The notes beneath the pieces were generated by a model. That model ran no database searches, was not told the origin of the DNA, and saw nothing but the letters and a program-made list of their open reading frames with translations. Of a DNA stretch of 64,000 nucleotides, positions 48,097 to 59,122 are shown one piece after another (within the stretch, counting starts at the first letter, position 1; the number at the start of each line of letters is the position of its first letter). Made by a program: the position numbers and the translations under genes. Source of the DNA: Aureobasidium sp. EXF-3400 (lineage: Eukaryota; Ascomycota; Dothideomycetes; Dothideales; Saccotheciaceae); the NCBI GenBank assembly GCA_024195585.1, contig SWBL01000161.1:45248-109247 (forward strand), written 5' to 3'.

Positions 48097-49150
48097 CAAG
48101 GCAGAACAGTGAGGTCGAGTTTGGGAGGCATCTCTTGGGGGTCTAAGTATGTGACGTCGAGTCTTTGGGGGAAAAGCCACAAGCCTTGGTAAAAGCCACA
48201 TTAACTCAATCTTGACGTTGGTGACAAGTTGAGAACATGGAGCTGGGAGTCAGAGATAACTGTTGGTATCTCCTGCACACGGGTCTCAACTTCGTAAGTC
48301 CGAGACGGTACGATTACGACACTCGGATGTGATTGTTTCCTTGCTGAGAAATGCCGGGCATTCTTGGGACAAAAATTTCTGGGGCAGTGTAGGATTATCA
48401 ATGGAGAATCCGGACTTCGTATTTGCTCGTATAACAGCTTCGGGTGTTGCGGATCCAAGGCCAAACCGTCTGTCCGATCTCTGTCAACTTCGCCCTTTGT
48501 TTTGATCAGGCAACCGCAGACTTGGGGATTTTGTACACAAACAGGGACCACCAAGCGCGGTTTATGACTAGTTTTTGTTGAGCTGAGTAATTAAAGCCGC
48601 ATTGTATTATTGGCAGCCGTTTGGCTGAGTTCAATGAGTACCTCCTTTCCTCTCCACGCGTACCCATTTCCCGGTAAGAACTGCTTCCGGTTGATGCTCC
48701 ACGGGCATTGTCCTTTTTTGTGTGGGCCTTCGCCCCTAAAAGGTCCACGGGCCTTCTAGGCTCCTTTGTGTGAAGCGCCCGGAAAACGGATAGGAAGGTC
48801 GCCGAGAGTCTATCCAAACGTCCATCGACCTCCCGGTAGTCCTTACTCGGGTAGTGACCTGGGGTTGAGTTGCGACTCCTCGGGATGATGTCGTTGAAAA
48901 CACAATTTACGAACCGTCTGCGTTAGACTACGTACCTCTGTTCCACATCGCTCTTGAGTCTAAACACGCTGTCTTATTCTTAAAGCCTCCACTCGTCATA
49001 ATGCCCGTTGCAAAAAACAAAGCAAGTACTCAAATACTCTTACTGAATATATAGAAGACGTCGCTTCCTGGTCTGCTCGTACTCTCTTTTTTTTTTTTTT
49101 GACCCTTTTTAGATCTGCAACTCCTGACTCCCTGTTATACCATAGTCAAC
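48097..49150. promoter_or_regulatory. upstream region of the PDR transporter
   Basis: 1054 bases between the decayed regulator and the transporter start. A 14-16 base T-run at about 49088-49103 and CT-rich sequence just before the ATG look like a 5' UTR. Several CGG/CCG half-sites occur (for example CCGAGACGG near 48299), as in promoters of drug-efflux genes, but none match the shared motif found at 56.0 and 57.3 kb. Confidence 0.45.
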
Positions 49151-52100
49151 ATGGAGTACAGGACTACTGAGCAGATAGCGGCAGACGCTCTTGCCGATGG
49201 ACAGGGTTACCAATTCCAAAGCTACGAACCTCAGCAGACTCCCGTTGAGCCCGAGCTCTCTCGACCAGGCGACATCAAAGAAGCGGAAGAAAGCGAGAAA
49301 TCACGTTCAGGAAGTAGCAGCGATGACACCGTCGGATATGCTCCCATCAATATTCCTGGACAGGACCAGGAGGCTATGAGGAACGACATGATCACATTGA
49401 CTCGATCCCAAACAAACGCAAGTTATGCTGGTATTGATCCCGATGCCAAGGACTTTAGTCTCGACAAATGGTTGAAAGCATTCATCAAGGATTTCGACGC
49501 AGAACAGCTCAAAGCTACTAGAGCAGGTATCGTCTGGAAGAATCTATCGGTCTCTGGTTCCGGTGCAGCTCTCCAATATCAGGACACAGTGGGCAGCATT
49601 GCCTTGAAGCCTTTCCAGATGATCAAGTCTCTGTTCGCGCACTCAGAGCCAAAGCACATTCTCCGCAACTTCAACGGCAACCTCAAGTCTGGTGAATTGC
49701 TCATTGTCCTCGGTCGCCCAGGCTCAGGTTGCAGTACTTTCCTCAAAACACTTTGCGGCGAGTCCCATGGCCTTTCCATTGAGGAAGGTTCTGAGATTCA
49801 TTACAACGGTATTAGCCAGAAGCAGATGATGAAGGAGTTCAAAGGAGAAGTAGTGTACAACCAAGAGGTTGACAAGCACTTCCCACATTTGACCGTCGGT
49901 CAAACCCTGGAGTTTGCCGCTTCCACCCGCACACCATCGCATCGTATCCGTGGACTATCTAGAAAACAATTCGCTGAGCATACAGCCAAAGTCATCATGG
50001 CGATCTTCGGTCTCAGTCATACATACAACACCAAGGTCGGCTCCGATTTCGTTCGTGGTGTGTCCGGTGGTGAAAGAAAACGTGTCAGTATCGCTGAGAT
50101 GGCTCTCAGTGGATCGCCACTCGCTGCGTGGGACAACTCTACTCGCGGTCTCGATTCCGCCACAGCTTTCAAGTTCGTCGACTCGCTCCGCACTCTGGCA
50201 AACCTCGGTGGCTCAGCTCACGCTGTCGCTATCTACCAAGCTTCTCAACAGATCTATGATCTGTTTGATAAAGCCATTGTGCTGTACGAAGGCCGCACCA
50301 TTTACTACGGCCCAGCATCTAAAGCTCGTGCATTCTTTGAGAAGCAGGGATGGACCTGCGATAAGCGACAGACGACCGGTGATTTCCTGACTGGTCTTAC
50401 CAACCCAGCCGAACGCAAAGTTCGTGAAGGCATGGAGAACAAGGTCCCTCGTACACCAGAGGATTTCGAGCGTGTCTGGCTCGAATCATCGGCATACAAG
50501 GACATGCAGCGCGGCATTGAGGAACACGAAAAATCAGTCTCTGGAGAGGAAACAATCCAAAGCTTCCGTGACAACAAGGGCGAATTCCAGGCAAACCACA
50601 CCCGTCTGAAGTCACCATACATGATCAGTGTTCCTATGCAGATCAAGCTGAACACAAAGCGATCGTACCAACGTGTCTGGAACGATCTTCCCTCGACGAC
50701 AGCAGCTATTGGTGTCAACGTCTTCATGTCTCTCATCATCGGTTCAATCTTCTACGGTACACCTGACGGTACAGTCAGCTTCTTTTCCAAAGGAGCTGTT
50801 CTGTTCTTCGCTGTCCTTCTTAACGCGCTCCAGGCCATGAACGAGATCAACAGTCTTTATGCTCAACGTCCAATTGTCGAAAAGCATAAATCGTACGCCT
50901 TTTACCATCCAGCCACTGAAGCAATCGCTGGTATTGTAAGCGATGTACCTGTCAAATTCGTTACCAGTACTGTATTCGACATAATTCTCTACTTCCTGGC
51001 TGGACTTCGACGCGAACCGTCTCAGTTCTTCATCTTCTTCTTGATCACGTTTGTGATCGGTCAAATCATGTCCGCTGTCTTCAGATCTCTCGCCGCCATC
51101 ACCAAGACAATTTCACAAGCCATGACACTTGCTGGTGTGATGGTCCTCGCACTGGTCATCTACACTGGATACGTGTTGCCGCAGCCTTACATGAAGCCCT
51201 GGTTTGACTGGATTCATTACCTGAACCCAATCTTCTACGCGTTCGAGATCCTTATCGCGAACGAGTTCCACGGACGAGAGTTCCCCTGCTCTAACATCAT
51301 TCCCAACTATCTCAACATGGCACCTAACACATTCATTTGTTCCATGACAGGCGCAGTTCAAGGCCAATATGTTGTGCAAGGAGACCGCTATATTCAGACT
51401 GCCTACGAATACACCTACTCTCACGTCTGGAGAAACTTTGGTATCATGATCGCATTCCTCATCGGCTTCATGGCCATATACTTCGTCGCTGTTGAGCTTA
51501 ACTCGGCGACCAGCAGTACTGCCGAGGTCCTGGTTTTCCGCAAGGGTCATGCACCCGCTAGTCTCACTGGACAAGTCAAAGAGGGCAACAATGATGAGGA
51601 AGCGGGAGCAGCAGGTGCAGCATCGAACGATCACACAGAGGGTGAGGTTGACGCTATTCCTGCTCAGAAGGATATCTTCACCTGGCGAGACGTGGTATAC
51701 GATATCAAGATCAAGGGCGAGCCTCGCAGACTTCTGGATCATGTCTCTGGTTACGTCAAGCCTGGAACACTTACTGCACTCATGGGTGTCAGTGGTGCTG
51801 GTAAAACTACCCTTTTGGATTCTCTTGCTCAACGTACAACCATGGGTGTCATTACTGGTGACATGTTGGTCAACGGAAAGCCCATCGACGCCAGTTTTCA
51901 AAGAGGATGTGGTTATGTCCAACAGCAAGGTAAATTTACATGATCGGAGAGTGTCGAACTTCACACTGACTACTTCTTAGATTTGCATCTCGAGACAGCT
52001 ACTGTTCGTGAAAGTTTGCAATTTAGTGCCATGCTCAGACAACCCAAATCGGTATCTAAGAAGGAAAAATACGACTACGTCGAAGAAGTCATTAAAATGC

Positions 52101-53827
52101 TTGACATGGAAGACTTCGCCGAGGCAGTTGTTGGTGTCCCTGGTCAAGGTTTGAACGTCGAGCAGCGCAAGCTTCTTACCATCGGTGTTGAACTTGCTGC
52201 CAAACCCAAGCTTCGTGAGTTTTTAGCTCTTGGTGAATTCTCATATCGTGCTAACATTCATCAAAGTCCTCTTCCTCGACGAGCCTACCAGTGGTTTGGA
52301 CTCTCAAAGTGCCTGGGCTATCTGCGCCTTCCTCCGCAAACTTGCCAACGCCGGTCAAGCTGTCCTCTGTACTATCCATCAACCTAGTGCCGTCCTTTTC
52401 CAGGAGTTCGACCGCCTTCTCTTCTTGGCAAAGGGTGGTAAGACTGTCTACTTTGGTGAAATTGGAAAGGACTCCAGAACACTTCTCGACTACTTCGAGG
52501 CCAACGGAGCTAGACACTGCGAAGATGACGAGAACCCTGCTGAATTCATGCTCGAAATCGTCAATGCTGGATCTCAAGGAAAGGGACCTGACTGGCATGA
52601 GGTATGGAAGAAGAGCGACGAGGCCAAGGACGTTCAAAAGCAGATCGACCAGTTGCATGAAGAGTCCAGTGGTAGGGCACGAGAGCGCGAACCTACCAAG
52701 GAAGAACTTAGCGAATTTGCTATGCCATTGACCTCTCAAATCGCGGTTGTAACTCACAGAGTGTTCCAGCAGTACTGGCGCATGCCCCAGTACATTCTTG
52801 CAAAGTGGACCCTCGGTACTGCTGCTGGTTTGTTCATTGGTTTCTCGTTCTTCAAGTCCAACAACTCGACCCAAGGAATGCAGAACGTCATCTTCTCGGC
52901 TTTCATGGTCTGCACCATCTTCTCTTCTCTTGTTCAACAGGTATGTCTATCCTTTGTACACACAAAATTTTTACTGACAGGATGCACAAGATCATGCCTC
53001 TCTTCGTTAGTCAGCGCTCACTCTACGAGGTTCGCGAAAGACCCAGCAAAGCATACTCCTGGAAGGCCTTCCTCCTGGGTAACATTGTTGTTGAAATCCC
53101 TTACAACATCGTTCTGGCTGTTCTGGTCTTTGGTTCCTACTACTACGCTGTTCAGGGTATCCAAACTTCCTTGCAACAGGGTATGGTCCTTCTCTTCCTG
53201 ATCGAGTTCTTCATCTACGCCGGCACCTTTGCCCATCTCTGCATTGTCGCCATGCCAGATGCTGAGACTGCTGCGGCCATTGTGACCCTTCTGTTCGCCA
53301 TGGCCTTGCTGTTCAACGGTGTCATGCAATCTCCTACAGCCCTCCCCGGTTTCTGGATCTTCATGTACCGTGTATCACCCTTCACATACTGGGTCGGCGG
53401 TATCGTCGCAGCACAACTTCACGGCAAGCCAGTTATCTGCAGCAACGTCGAGACCAGTGTCTTCCAGCCTCCAGCTGGCCAGACTTGTGGACAGTACATG
53501 GCTAGATACCTCTCGACCTCACCTGGCTACCTTCAAGACCCCAACGCCAACGCGGACTGTGCATACTGTGCCCTTAGTAACGCAGGCGAGTTGCTCGCCG
53601 GCAGCAACATCTACTACAGCCAAGTCTGGCGCAACTTCGGTATCTTCTGGGCCTACATTGTCTTCAACATTGCTGCAGCTGTCTTCCTCTACTGGGCGTT
53701 CCGCGTCAGCAAGTTCAGCTTCTCTGGACTCACGGAAAAGATGAAGAAGGCGCCCAAGCCAGGACCCGAGCCCGTCGCCGACAACGCGGATGGCGAGAAG
53801 CAGAGAAACCATGCTCAGCCCTTCTAG
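49151..53827 (+). CDS. PDR-type ABC transporter (full-size ABCG)
   Basis: Plasma-membrane efflux pump for hydrophobic compounds. Exons 49151-51929, 51981-52214, 52267-52940 and 52991-53827, 1507 aa, the normal full-size length in the (NBD-TMD)x2 order. NBD1 shows the degenerate fungal Walker [15 protein letters not shown], signature [14 protein letters not shown] and Walker B-region [14 protein letters not shown]2 has canonical Walker [15 protein letters not shown], a degenerate signature [15 protein letters not shown] and [11 protein letters not shown]. Each half ends in hydrophobic segments with the PDR motifs, including [13 protein letters not shown]. The last intron skips a proximal AG (see findings). 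The gene is intact and sits between the decayed regulator and the monooxygenase/GST pair. Substrates are unknown. Confidence 0.95.
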
Positions 53828-54041
53828 AAAGCTACCTTCTCTCATTTTGTGGGGCGTTTGGTGCTAAAATTTCCTTTGTTTTCTGTTCTTGTATATGTTT
53901 GGAAACATAGATATAATGTAATACTTTCAAACACAGCTTTCCTGCGCAACATTGACAACTCGCTTCGAAAGTAGAAATATGCAGATGCTTGTCGTTGGTG
54001 AGGGTATAAATTATTCTGCACATTGTTTGATGCTTCGTAGT

Positions 54042-55862
54042 CTAATGTAAGATATTATCCAGCGCTTTCTTGAGGGCATTGGCATGCTCGCTTGGCTGTC
54101 CACCCGATCTCCAAGCAATGATCCCATCTGGTCGCACAAGCAACGCTTCGCCCTCTTCAAGTTTCCACGTAACCTGTGCTGCACCACGATGGTCTTCGTA
54201 AGACCCTGTTGAGCCGATGACATGGCAGTCCAGTGGGATTTTCTGCTTCCTAGACGCTTCCAACCATGGCGAGTCTCCCTGAACAGTAAAGAGGACAAAG
54301 TTTTGCTTGATAAGGTCCAAGCTCGAGAGCCCCTTTCCAGCGGAAATAAGAGCTACATGAGGCAGTCTTCCTCCAGGGAGTACGTAAGGCTCGTGTGGGT
54401 CTTCGTAATTCTTATCAAAGTCCGTGCTCTCGTCTTTGCAAAACGCACCGGATGTGTAGCGATATCCTAGCTCACAGGTGATATCGGGTAGTTCGGGTTC
54501 GGATCTAATGCCGGGAGGAGCTTTGCCATGCATAACTCGAGTAACCAGTCTTGCAAAGGCTTGCTGCATTGAGAACTCGGCGCCGGGTTGGCGTTCTTGG
54601 TCGTACGTATTCAGGAGACGAGACGACGCCTTGCCGTTAAGAACGAAAGCCAGTTTCCATGCTAGGTTGTATGCATCCTAGACGAAGTCAGCAGTGCGGT
54701 CACTCGAACAGATTGCCTCTGGACGTACGGCGACTCCAGTGTTACCTCCCATGCCGCCTGTTGGAGGCATAACATGAGCCGCATCACCTACGATGAACAC
54801 ACGGCTGTTGATTTTCTTTCCTCTGAATGTCTCTGCGTTGAATGCAGCGACTGACCAATACGAGACGGAGTCGATCTTGAGGCCACACTCGTCAGCAGCA
54901 ATGCCAGAGCAATCTTCAAAGAACTTTCGAGCTTCCTGATCTGAAACAGAATCTGGTTCAAAAGCTTCACGCCCAGCTGCACGAGTGACAATGAGAAAGC
55001 CTCCTTTGCCACCAACATCAAGTCGAAACCCGCCAGAGATGTTCTCATTAGCAATGTATGTGGTTCCGTGAACCGCTCTAGTGCCGAGATATGGCACCAG
55101 ATTGGCTCGAAAGTTGATCGAAATTGCGTTGCTGATGTGTCCAGGACCGCTCCAGTCGATTCCTTCCTTCTTTCGTGTGGCGCTTCGATTCCCGTCTGAG
55201 CTTACGAGGTACTGAGTCTTGTACTTCCTCAGCACACCAGTCTCATCTTTGACAACTACTAGCAGTCCGTCGGTAGTCTCCACATAGTGCACAACCGTCT
55301 GATTGAATCGTTGCTCAGCACCATAGTCAAGTGCGCGCTGACGAAGAAGAGGTTCGAACATGTTTTGGGTGAGCCATAGACGAACGCTCGGTGTGACTCT
55401 GGCAACCTCCGCAGGATCGCTTTCCTGAAAGGATGCGATTGTCTTGCCCTTGTAAAGCTTCTCTACAACAAGCATGCCGGCATCGAGATCGAAGTTTGAC
55501 TGACTCTCTTTGATGAAGAGCTCTTCGAGGCCGAGTTGGCGGAGAACCTCGACTGTACGAAGGAGGAACAGCGCTGCTCTGGGATGAATCGCAGTCGATG
55601 GGTGACGGTCAAAAGATACAGAACGGATGCTGCTACTATCAGAAACTTGCTTTCTGTAACTCGATTTGTTTACGCACCCATGATATCCAAGCAGTAATCC
55701 CATGAACATACCAACCATACTGGAACCAATGATAATGACAGGAATCTCATCTGCCTCAAGTGGTATGTTCGAATGATCGAAAGTCTCTGGAAAGTCAAAT
55801 AAGGTACGTTGCGAACCTCTCAAGGGAATGGTGTCGTTGATCTGCTTCGCGTTGTCTGCCAT
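54042..55862 (-). CDS. FAD-dependent monooxygenase (aromatic hydroxylase type)
   Basis: Group A flavin monooxygenase, likely hydroxylating an aromatic compound with NAD(P)H. Exons 55678-55862, 54729-55632 and 54042-54677, 574 aa. The FAD motif is VIIIGSSMVGMFMG; the second FAD motif is RVFIVGDAAHVMPPTGGMGGN, and DG near VSSDGNRS is the DG motif. AIHPRAALFLLRTVEVLRQLGLEE and the C-terminal thioredoxin-like region (LLVRPDGIIAWRSGG) match phenol-hydroxylase-like members. The first intron is 45 bases and in frame, so an unspliced form would also be open. The frame also stays open upstream to an ATG at 56108; I chose 55862, where FAD-domain similarity begins. It is divergent from GST, 328 bases apart. 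Confidence 0.85.
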
Positions 55863-56190
55863 GATGTTATAGAAGAATGATTTTGACGAAATGCGAACAA
55901 CTCGATGAAGGACATTGGGCTGGTTAAATAACTGTCTAGAATATAGCTCTTCCAGAGCACAAGGTTCGTAGTAAGTACCATCATGGCAAAACAGGCTGTC
56001 GGAAATCCGCTGTACACGGGACCGCAGCTTTGTCCGCTCAGCCAGCGGGACCGCGTCGTTGAGACGGGACCGAGATTCTGTCCGTAATCTCAGCAGGTAT
56101 GTCGCCATACAAATATCAGTCCTCCTCCAAGATCTTTTGAGAGCATTGAAAATCTACTCTCCTCAATTGTCAGTCAAAGGGGCCGGAAAA
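55863..56190. promoter_or_regulatory. divergent promoter of monooxygenase and GST with repeated palindromic elements
   Basis: Within 328 bases: CGGAAATCCG at 56000-56009 (inverted CGG half-sites, four-base spacer); three CGGGACCG copies at 56017-56024, 56046-56053 and 56065-56072; the first and third are extended as GGGACCG-N7-GTCC (56018-56035 and 56066-56083). The same two elements recur at 57320-57368. Inverted CGG triplets are the usual target of Zn2Cys6 dimers. Binding is inferred. Confidence 0.6.
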
Positions 56191-57002
56191 ATGGCCTTGA
56201 AGCTTTATGGATCCAGTATTTCGACCTGCTCACAGAGGGTGATGCTTGTGATGAATGAGCTGAACATACCGTACGACTTGGTCGACATAGACATGATGAA
56301 AGGCGAGCATAAGGTGATATTCACCGCCCGTCCGTCTGTTGATGTAGGTTGACACTTCTCAGGCACCAGAATATGTCCGAGATATCCATCCCTTCGGAAA
56401 GGTTCCAGCATTGGAAGTTGATTCCTTGCGCATCTTTGAATCCAAGGCAATTTCCAGATATCTTGTGGCCAAATACGCACCTCCGAAATCGACACTGGGC
56501 CTTCCCAAGACTTCGGAAGATCTGGCACTCTTCGAGCAAGCCGCATCTGTTGAGTATTCGTACTTCGAGCCAAGCATATTCAAGCTTGCTTACGAGAAAC
56601 TGTTCAAAAAGTAGGGGAATTACCAAGGTCGAAATTTCGGATTGAATCGCTAACCAAATACCACAGAATGATGGGCCACGGCGAGCCTGATGCTGTAGCA
56701 GTAAAGTCTCTAGAAATTAGCTTCACCGAAACTCTTGACTACTACGAGAGAGTTCTTCAGAAGCAGGAATATCTCACTGGCAATGTAAGAAACTCAGAAG
56801 GGTTGAGGTAGAAGAGCGTGCTGACAGAATCTCATCAAAGGAAGTCTCATTGGTGGACTTGTTCCATGTTCCATGGCTTGAGTTTCTACCACGACTCGAC
56901 ATGGAAGGTGAAGTTCAGTCCCGAAGCAACGTGCGACGCTGGTGGGAGAGACTGCAGCAGCGAGCTTCATGGCAAAAGATTTTGAGCGACTTCGTACTCT
57001 GA
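56191..57002 (+). CDS. glutathione S-transferase
   Basis: Conjugates glutathione to electrophiles. Exons 56191-56313, 56363-56610, 56667-56784 and 56841-57002, 216 aa. The N-terminal thioredoxin fold starts MALKLYGSSISTCSQRV, with HPFGKVPALEV (the cis-Pro before the GSH site) and RIFESKAISRYLVAKY (the ES pair contacts glutathione). The C-terminal helical domain has EVSLVDLFHVPW, the N-capping-box region, and ends WQKILSDFVL. The pattern is phi/theta-like as in many fungal GSTs. The last intron again has CTGACAG with the proximal AG skipped. It is paired head-to-head with the monooxygenase, which could produce its substrate. Confidence 0.88.
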
Positions 57003-57412
57003 AGCCCAGCGTATCAGGAAGGTCTATGATATTAGAATTGCTCCTGGTCAGTCTTGGTGGGCTAGTAGTTGCTTGCGTTGCTTGCATGTGCGCACAAAAT
57101 GGAAGAACGCTGGCATTGGATTGCGATTGTACAAGCAGTAATTGCATCGTTAGTAACAATAGATCCCCGCACAGTCCAACCTTTGCCCGTCCGTTGGAAA
57201 GAGCGATCGGAGCGGCGCGTATATGTAAGCCACGTCTATTAACATCAATCACCATCACTGTAGCGTACCGTTCTCAACGCGAGTTCTCCACCGTTAGTCT
57301 GTTGCCCGCTTCCGCCCTGCGGAAATCCGAATCGGTCCTCATGAGCAGTGGGACCGCGCTTCGGTCCCTGTCGTCTCTCCTCCGTACATGATTGTATCTT
57401 CAATTCACCGTC
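57003..57412 (+). promoter_or_regulatory. upstream region of the second decayed regulator, with the shared palindromes
   Basis: 410 bases. CGGAAATCCG at 57320-57329, CGGTCC at 57333-57338, and the element GGGACCG-N7-GTCC at 57350-57367; the last is also a perfect inverted repeat GGGACCG / CGGTCCC (57350-57356 and 57362-57368). The elements match those in the monooxygenase/GST promoter. Confidence 0.6.
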
Positions 57413-58634
57413 ATGAGTGGCATCTTACCAATCGACGAGACAAGAAGAGCTTCGGTATCCGATCCGCCGCTCATATGCGGCCACAGTTGCCAGCGATGTC
57501 AACGCTGCAAGATAAAATTTGATGGACAGGAGCCGCGCGCGTCATGTACCACAGCCGGCACTGACTGTGAGCGACATAACACCAACAGGAAGCAACAATG
57601 TCGTGTTTCGAAATCTACATGAGAGCATGTGTCCAGAGGAACAGACTTGAACCCGTGAGACAAGGTTTCAATCACTCGTGCAGCTCCACAATCTACCAAC
57701 CCGATAAATCATTCTTCTGACACAGAAGCGGTCTCAAAGTAAGTCATTCAAACGGATTAACGTAGTATCTCTTCCAACACTTCTCGTGGAAACAGTAATT
57801 TGATTCGAGTAGAGTCCGTGTTGTTCGGTAACTCTTCATCCATTCAGACAAAAGACCTATACTGGCCGGACATCGTTCAAACCTTTTATCTCTGGCAGGT
57901 CTATATCGACAATGTGCATCCGCTTACCAACTGGCTCCATCTACCGACAATACAGCGGTTAGTTCTCGAAGTGACAGGTCCGATGGAAGTGGACATGTCC
58001 GCACAATCAAGGCTCTTCTTTCTGCTGTCTTCCTGGCCGCTGTCGAGTCTCTAGATGATGCAGAATGTACTAGACTCATGGCCGATTCGCGCGACAGCCT
58101 TCTGAAGAAGCTGCTTGTTACAACGCAGCATAACTTGCTCAAGGCCGACCTAAGGATTAAGTCAGGTCAAGTAGTCTTACAGATCTTTGTACTATATCTG
58201 CTAGCAGCACGTCAGCACAGCTCACAGCTCTCTACACAGTTCGTGGCTGGTCATGGGAATCGCAGTTCGTTGCGCTCAGCGGCTTGATGCCCACCGCGCG
58301 AGAGAACCCTCGAAGGTATGCCTATATTTCAAACTGAGATGTGCCGCCGAAGACGACATTTACACATAGACGTAAAACCCCCAATCTTCCTATGGCTTTA
58401 GTCGAGCAACTCAGTTCCCAGCAACAGCACCCACGTGCAGATGGAAGCGTCGCTTCCGCTTCTTCCCTTGTAGATTCGCTACCAGCACAGGTACCTGATT
58501 CTGTTCTTCCCGTATCGGGTCTCACCGAAGAAGGCCTACCAGATCTGCACTGGGAGCAACCATATCTCGAGAACGATGAGCAGGCATGGCAATATTGTCT
58601 AAGCCTGGTTGGAAACGAATATCTAGAATTCTAG
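57413..58634 (+). pseudogene. second decayed Zn2Cys6 fungal transcription factor
   Basis: The ATG at 57413 opens a frame with a damaged Zn2Cys6 cluster: CQRCQRCKIKFDGQEP keeps the first Cys pair, but KIKC has become KIKF and the Cys pair after EP has lost one Cys; the frame stops at about 57620. Further on, pieces of the fungal-specific regulator domain appear in different frames: WPDIVQTFYLWQVYIDNVHP (57800-58051 frame), KALLSAVFLAAVESLDDAEC shifted by about 58005, SGQVVLQIFVLYLLAARQ, then GIAVRCAQRLDAHR in yet another frame near 58250, and a Ser-rich C-terminal piece to 58634. The middle of the domain is missing. A dead gene; protein identity comes from order and spacing of motifs. Confidence 0.7.
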
Positions 58635-59122
58635 CCTGCTCAAATCAGATACTTGAACCGCATGCACGTGAACACCAGTTAGCCCCGTAGCCCGGCTCAT
58701 ATGACAAGTGCCTGGTAAGCAATCCGGGGGGCACAAGGTTCACCGTGGACGACTTACTCATTCGCACGAACCACAAACATTGAAAGGAATCAGGCAGAAT
58801 CACGTTTTAACAAACTATCTTCCGAGTCTGAATGCATCATGGTGCTATGAGTAGGATCAAGTCCTACTCCGTTGCAGTGACGATACACGGCTACGCCTAC
58901 TCTGTGTCAGACTAGTCACTGATATCAGCCAGCGACCACGAACCACAGGTGTAGGATTGGGTGAGTGTCTCTTATTAGAGTTTGGTGCTGTCGAGGGAAA
59001 GGAGACCGAGGCGGAGATCTTTCTAGTATGATAAAATGATTTCTTTGAGTAATTGAACATGTGCTCCGAGTCGATCCAAAGCATATATTTTATCCAAACA
59101 TTGTCTCTGCAGATCACATCTT
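58635..59122. other. intergenic region
   Basis: 488 bases between the second decayed regulator and the end of the cysteinyl-tRNA synthetase gene. Nothing recognised; no further regulator fragments seen. Confidence 0.45.

Noticed and set aside
46690..58634. Repeat-induced point mutation as the cause of decay in the accessory block
   Set aside because: The intact genes and flanks show no obvious AT shift or CpA-to-TpA pattern, and the relics look like ordinary frameshifts and substitutions.
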